A stretch of DNA of 64,000 nucleotides from Verrucomicrobiaceae bacterium (lineage in GTDB: Bacteria > Verrucomicrobiota > Verrucomicrobiia > Verrucomicrobiales > Verrucomicrobiaceae), in assembly GCA_016795485.1 (NCBI GenBank), contig JAEUHM010000040.1:239335-303334 (forward strand), read 5' to 3'. The notes under the pieces are model-generated. The model was not told the DNA's origin. It saw only the letters and a list, made by a program, of their open reading frames with translations, and did no database searches. A program made the position numbers and the translations under genes. This document shows, piece by piece, positions 62,401 through 64,000 of this stretch. Position 1 is the first letter of the stretch, and the number at the start of each line of letters is the position of its first letter.

Positions 62401-64000
62401 TGTCGGCGCAAGGTTGGTCGAGGTCAGGGTTACGTTGTTTCCACCGTCCGCGTACTTGATTGTGTAAAGGTTGTTGCCCAACACAAAGGTGGAGAGATCA
62501 GCAAGCGGGTTGCCACCATATTGGAAGAGCCCACCGTTCCACGTTCCATAAGTGGCGATGGTAAAGCCAGAGTTGAATGCAACGGGAACGTCTGTTCCGA
62601 GGTCCGTGAAGACCAGGGTTGGATTGCCGTTCAGGTTCAATCCACCTGTGACATTGATGGTGTCGCCGCTGAGAGAGTTGGTGTTGAGGTCCAACTTGAG
62701 GAATGAGCCAACATTCATCGTGAGATCAGCGATGGAAATACTCCCAATGCTGCCATCGGTGGCCCCAGCGAGGCTGCCTGTGGCGTTCACAATCACAGGA
62801 CCTAGTGCCCCCACCCCACCGAGGAGTCCGCCATTCACCGTCAGCCCACTGACTGATGACAAACTGCCATCAACAATCAACCCACCTGCGGAAACGCTCG
62901 CGGTGCCAGTAAGCGTGTTTGTTCCACTCAGGGTCATCACTCCGTTGCCCACCTTATTGAAGGCGCTCAGAGTGCTTCCAGAGATCACACCAGCGAAAGT
63001 CGTGTCCGTATTGGCACTGCCTACCGTTAACTGCTTATCACCCAACACCAACTGCGATGCACTTACGCCCGCGAGAGATGGGAAGCTAGTAGCTGCGGTG
63101 GTGAGCCCAGAGATGTCAACGACTCCGGCAGACCCAGTGATGTCGATTGAAGAACTGGTGAGTTCGCTGGCCAAAGAAAGCGCCAAAGTTCCGTCAGCCA
63201 CAGTGATCGGACCCGTGAACGTATTGGCCGCAGTCAACGCTAGTATTCCAGCACCGGACTTGGTGAACGCTGCACTCCCAGCGATCACATTCGAAACAGT
63301 CAATGTGGTTCCTGAAGCGGTTTCAATACCACCACCGGCTGCACCAACCGTAATACCACGGAAGGTGTCATTGATCGCGAATGTAGCCGTGGTCTTCAGC
63401 GTGCCTCCATCCAGTTTCAGGTGGTCTGGAGAGTCGAAGTTGGGTGGAGAACCGATGTTTTCCTCAGATGCGATGGAGAGCTTGCCACCAGTGATGGTCG
63501 TCTTGCCAAAATAGGTGTTGTTGTTGGTCAACGCCATCTCCGTCGTGCCGGACTTGGTCAGGGCCACGTTGTGCTGGATCACTCCACCATAGCTGAAGTC
63601 CGTGACAGCAGCACCACCCACGTTCAGGGTGCGAATGAAGGTAGCGCTGTTGGTGATGTAACCCTGAGTGGTGCTTACGCCTGCGGTGGTGACCACGTTG
63701 TTGAGGGTTCCGATGGTCTGGTTTTGGCCGTTGAGGTCGAGCACGCCGTTGGCGGTGGTGGTCACTGTGCCGGTCGTAGGCAATGCGTTGTCGGCTCCGA
63801 TGGCCAGCTTGCCTCCCGCGATCGTTGTGCCTCCGCTGTAGGTGTTGGCTCCGCTCAAAATCACGGTGTCATAACCGACTTTCACCATGCTTCCCGTGCC
63901 GCTGATCACACCCTTGACCTCAAGGATCGCCCCAGAGGTGGTGTACTCTTCCATCGGGCGGAAGTTGTTCTCTTGCTTGCCGCTGTCCAATCCGTTGGCT
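56425..64000 (-). CDS. Giant secreted beta-strand/cadherin/kelch/Calx-beta protein (5' end outside window)
   Basis: The frame is open to the window edge; the TTG at 63990 is not a real start. At least 2520 aa visible. From N to C: autotransporter-associated beta-strand repeats (GANTYSGGTTIAGGKLAIG, NTLTGTASVSAGGLIVDG; 64000-62500); cadherin-type domain (FETQPTYSIRLRATDDAVP) and VCBS/tandem domains (VTVEVSDGVNQTTDTFVLTV; to about 61500); three cadherin-like beta sandwiches (LSALAISDGTLAPSFSTGT type; 61470-60540); kelch/galactose-oxidase repeats (GARSGAATW ... YVYGGLG ... NDLWKY; 60230-59060); FN3-like (YYYQLVAQSPFGE); Calx-beta (DDDNDIVFSD); Ig-like and putative-Ig; and a final module (IVGTYVGLVDRNANIGGG ... 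ILSGQVLLEPAP) shared with the M36 peptidase. Likely surface adhesin or biofilm protein. Confidence 0.9.
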   Translation of the reverse strand, partial: ANGLDSGKQENNFRPMEEYTTSGAILEVKGVISGTGSMVKVGYDTVILSGANTYSGGTTIAGGKLAIGADNALPTTGTVTTTANGVLDLNGQNQTIGTLNNVVTTAGVSTTQGYITNSATFIRTLNVGGAAVTDFSYGGVIQHNVALTKSGTTEMALTNNNTYFGKTTITGGKLSIASEENIGSPPNFDSPDHLKLDGGTLKTTATFAINDTFRGITVGAAGGGIETASGTTLTVSNVIAGSAAFTKSGAGILALTAANTFTGPITVADGTLALSLASELTSSSIDITGSAGVVDISGLTTAATSFPSLAGVSASQLVLGDKQLTVGSANTDTTFAGVISGSTLSAFNKVGNGVMTLSGTNTLTGTASVSAGGLIVDGSLSSVSGLTVNGGLLGGVGALGPVIVNATGSLAGATDGSIGSISIADLTMNVGSFLKLDLNTNSLSGDTINVTGGLNLNGNPTLVFTDLGTDVPVAFNSGFTIATYGTWNGGLFQYGGNPLADLSTFVLGNNLYTIKYADGGNNVTLTSTNLAPTDIAVTPSAINENSAIGSTVGVISGTDPNPGQSTTLAFSLVAGVGDTDNASFMIDAGNVLKTTVALDFETQPTYSIRLRATDDAVPALFYEEQITIGVNDLNEAPTISNITDQTINEDSSTTALAFTVGDPETAAGSLTVAASSDNTGLLPPGSAYAFGGSGSSRTLTVTPAANYAGSATVTVEVSDGVNQTTDTFVLTVNGTNDTPVFTKGADQNVPLTVTATQTVPGWATGIDDGDGEATQSLTFNVSVTSGAAIFTTLPTIDASGALTYALTGTGGTASISVTLTDDNTAGGAALTSAAQTFTITQAASTNSTLSALVPSLGTLSPAFSSGTTTYNLTLTSTDESVSVTPTGGDAFSTIQVRINGGTYTTVASGNASALLPLNINNNPIDVKVTAQDGTTITTYTINANRVPSTNTDLSALAISDGTLAPSFSTGTQAYTANVANAVTSVTVTPTRFDPYATIQARVNGGTYSSVTSGNPSGLLALNVGANLIDVLVTAQDTITTKTYSVTVTRAPSTNASLAALNLSAGSLTPAFATGTFSYTATVPFSASTITATPTVAEPNATVTVNGNATASGSPSVPLAMSVGSGNTVTVTTLAQDGITTLSYVVNVTRSAVEIEDQADVGIVNDLLTNALSVGGTPQGTLTYTVVTPPANGTLLNLAGNATSPEIEDASYRYLPNTGFIGADSFTYEVFDNGISVGTATVTIQIVRRPPNWVWEDGSNLTKQKGVYSGTPKPGARSGAATWNVGNFMYVYGGLGFGETAGPGNLNDFWRLDMSTKTWTYLGGASEKGINAVATASQPGGRNSATTWADAAGNLWMFGGLTSAGPMNDLWKWNGSAWSLVKGTTTAKVNATYGTIGLPAAGNIPGARSGAAGWTDCNGKLYLFGGNGVVALGTTIALLSDLWTYDPVLNQWAWIKGPNTAKALAVYGIKGVAHRDNVPGARTGTAAWMGRDGMAYLFGGSANNDLWKYDPATNNFTWMSGQNKSGSKGVYVTRGVAQVGSEPAGRGGAAAWVNEEGALCFFGGVGSGLFDDVWSYQPATGLWTWEKGSNVAGAKPVYGTLGTGAEPNTPGARQLASVATDMNGDPWVFGGVNGANSYSDVFRLDVADTTLVDTLAASSVGNTGATLNGTVNPMGFETTARYRYGTMRDMSDATLTAEVVIGSGSTAIALPQAITGLATGTTYYYQLVAQSPFGERLGELLCFTTTGATPASTVQFAVSSSTVPESVGVANLIVTLSTPSTSLVTVPVTLGSGSATAADFTSPVGTLTFAVGQTVASISIPIVNDNVQETPVNETVVVNLGSPTGSSAGALIVHTLTITDDDNDIVFSDHPDSGFHAVGSTLTLAAAATGSGTLTYQWQKAAVGSTAFKPIAGATSATYSLAALTTAGAGSYRVEVKNNTGVKLSNVAEVFVYDGAIKTVFAAAGANLSFTATAAGPRVITYNWFFNNTAVGAFAKTLPWQAGASGEFKCVLGTNPAFVPALTADAGKTQLNVGTAPPILAAITELPVGVVGANYSHQILLGDNTPGRAPSGFTAVGLPKGLTISANGLISGKPSAPVSGATVTITAKNASGSAPSSVVSPTISVLPLPTGIVGTYVGLVDRNANIGGGRGARVDITVQPNGAYSAKVIADGVTRSGSGNVIAQTHGGITPGVDGITGQAFCALKGKPTLRVDFTLGLTDNTLTGTVTNVTTNLGATLAHGYRNSWSTATPATTRAGYYTFLMEIPASADNVASIPQGDGIGNVTVAVDGKVTCAGIAADGLAYTCATFLGPQVAPTPGKVIVFNAFKTPGGSLLGAPAIAVAAPVDNNTFTGTLSWNRAPEAATSKSQTYRAGFGPIDLTAIGGKYKAPTAGGVVGGFADVTTNNVKASFLAGGLNTGEVPTFSFSIQNTGATVAQKVLIPAANPNKIGFKLLSKPLGQFTGTFTVLGSLATLNRSAKYNGTFVWDGTQFRRAGHFLLAQPPQSGQTVTTSPILSGQVLLEPAP

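Noticed and set aside
63988..63990. TTG as the start of the giant protein at the right edge
   Set aside because: The frame stays open to the window edge and no signal peptide follows; the gene continues outside.

Overview
The window looks like chromosomal DNA of a Verrucomicrobia-type bacterium, near Prosthecobacter or Verrucomicrobium. This is an inference. It rests on very large secreted proteins with autotransporter-associated beta-strand repeats, several Cys-type sulfatases with signal peptides, secreted YHYH and PEBP proteins, a short ECF sigma/anti-sigma pair, a periplasmic-propeller histidine kinase, and moderately high GC with dense G/C-rich third codon positions. No rRNA, tRNA, CRISPR array or complete insertion sequence was seen. 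Both window edges cut a gene: a vanadium haloperoxidase-like gene on the left and a giant repeat protein on the right.

Region by region. 1-12.4 kb: a tandem-module vanadium haloperoxidase-like protein, a convergent sulfatase, a PBP2-type transpeptidase, a propeller-M28 peptidase-PDZ fusion, a two-TM protein of unknown role and a BamE-like lipoprotein. 12.5-20.4 kb: an M36 metallopeptidase with a long Ig-like tail, a gene-free stretch of degenerate 22-nt repeats, and a translationally coupled sulfatase-metallophosphoesterase pair. 20.4-27.3 kb: a relic of a LuxR regulator tail, a beta-helix protein, a NarL-type regulator with its propeller histidine kinase, and a GH79-like glycosidase bracketed by two copies of a long palindrome. 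27.3-28.9 kb: a two-gene cassette (unknown protein plus PIN-domain protein) between 24-bp direct repeats that contain a perfect 14-bp palindrome. 28.9-40.3 kb: a giant secreted protein with an embedded hydrolase, a fused sulfatase/phosphoesterase pseudogene, and the operon sigma / anti-sigma / YHYH-PEBP protein. 40.5-56.3 kb: mostly housekeeping genes (leuC, thiS, thiH, acnA, a DapA-family aldolase, an OpcA-like protein, trmB, guaA) with one more sulfatase, a lipoprotein, a coiled-coil membrane protein and a second histidine kinase/regulator pair. 56.4-64 kb: a giant beta-strand/cadherin/kelch/Calx-beta protein running off the window.

How the genes fit together. The accessory theme is secreted degradation of sulfated polysaccharide or other polymers and surface display: three intact sulfatases, one sulfatase relic, one intact and one relic metallophosphoesterase, a GH79-like glycosidase, two large peptidases and two giant surface proteins. 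Regulation is by two histidine kinase/LuxR-type pairs and an ECF sigma operon whose last genes are secreted proteins. Many sulfatase-linked proteins share Gly/Lys-rich linkers. Several small repeat families (22-nt repeat, intergenic palindromes, an in-frame palindrome, 9-bp tandem tracts, 24-bp direct repeats) and two gene relics suggest frequent local duplication and deletion.

The best candidates for something undescribed are the PIN cassette with its repeat-borne palindromes, the palindromes around the GH79-like gene, and the sigma-controlled YHYH-PEBP operon followed by a deleted sulfatase/phosphoesterase pair. All family assignments come from reading motifs by eye; no database search was possible.
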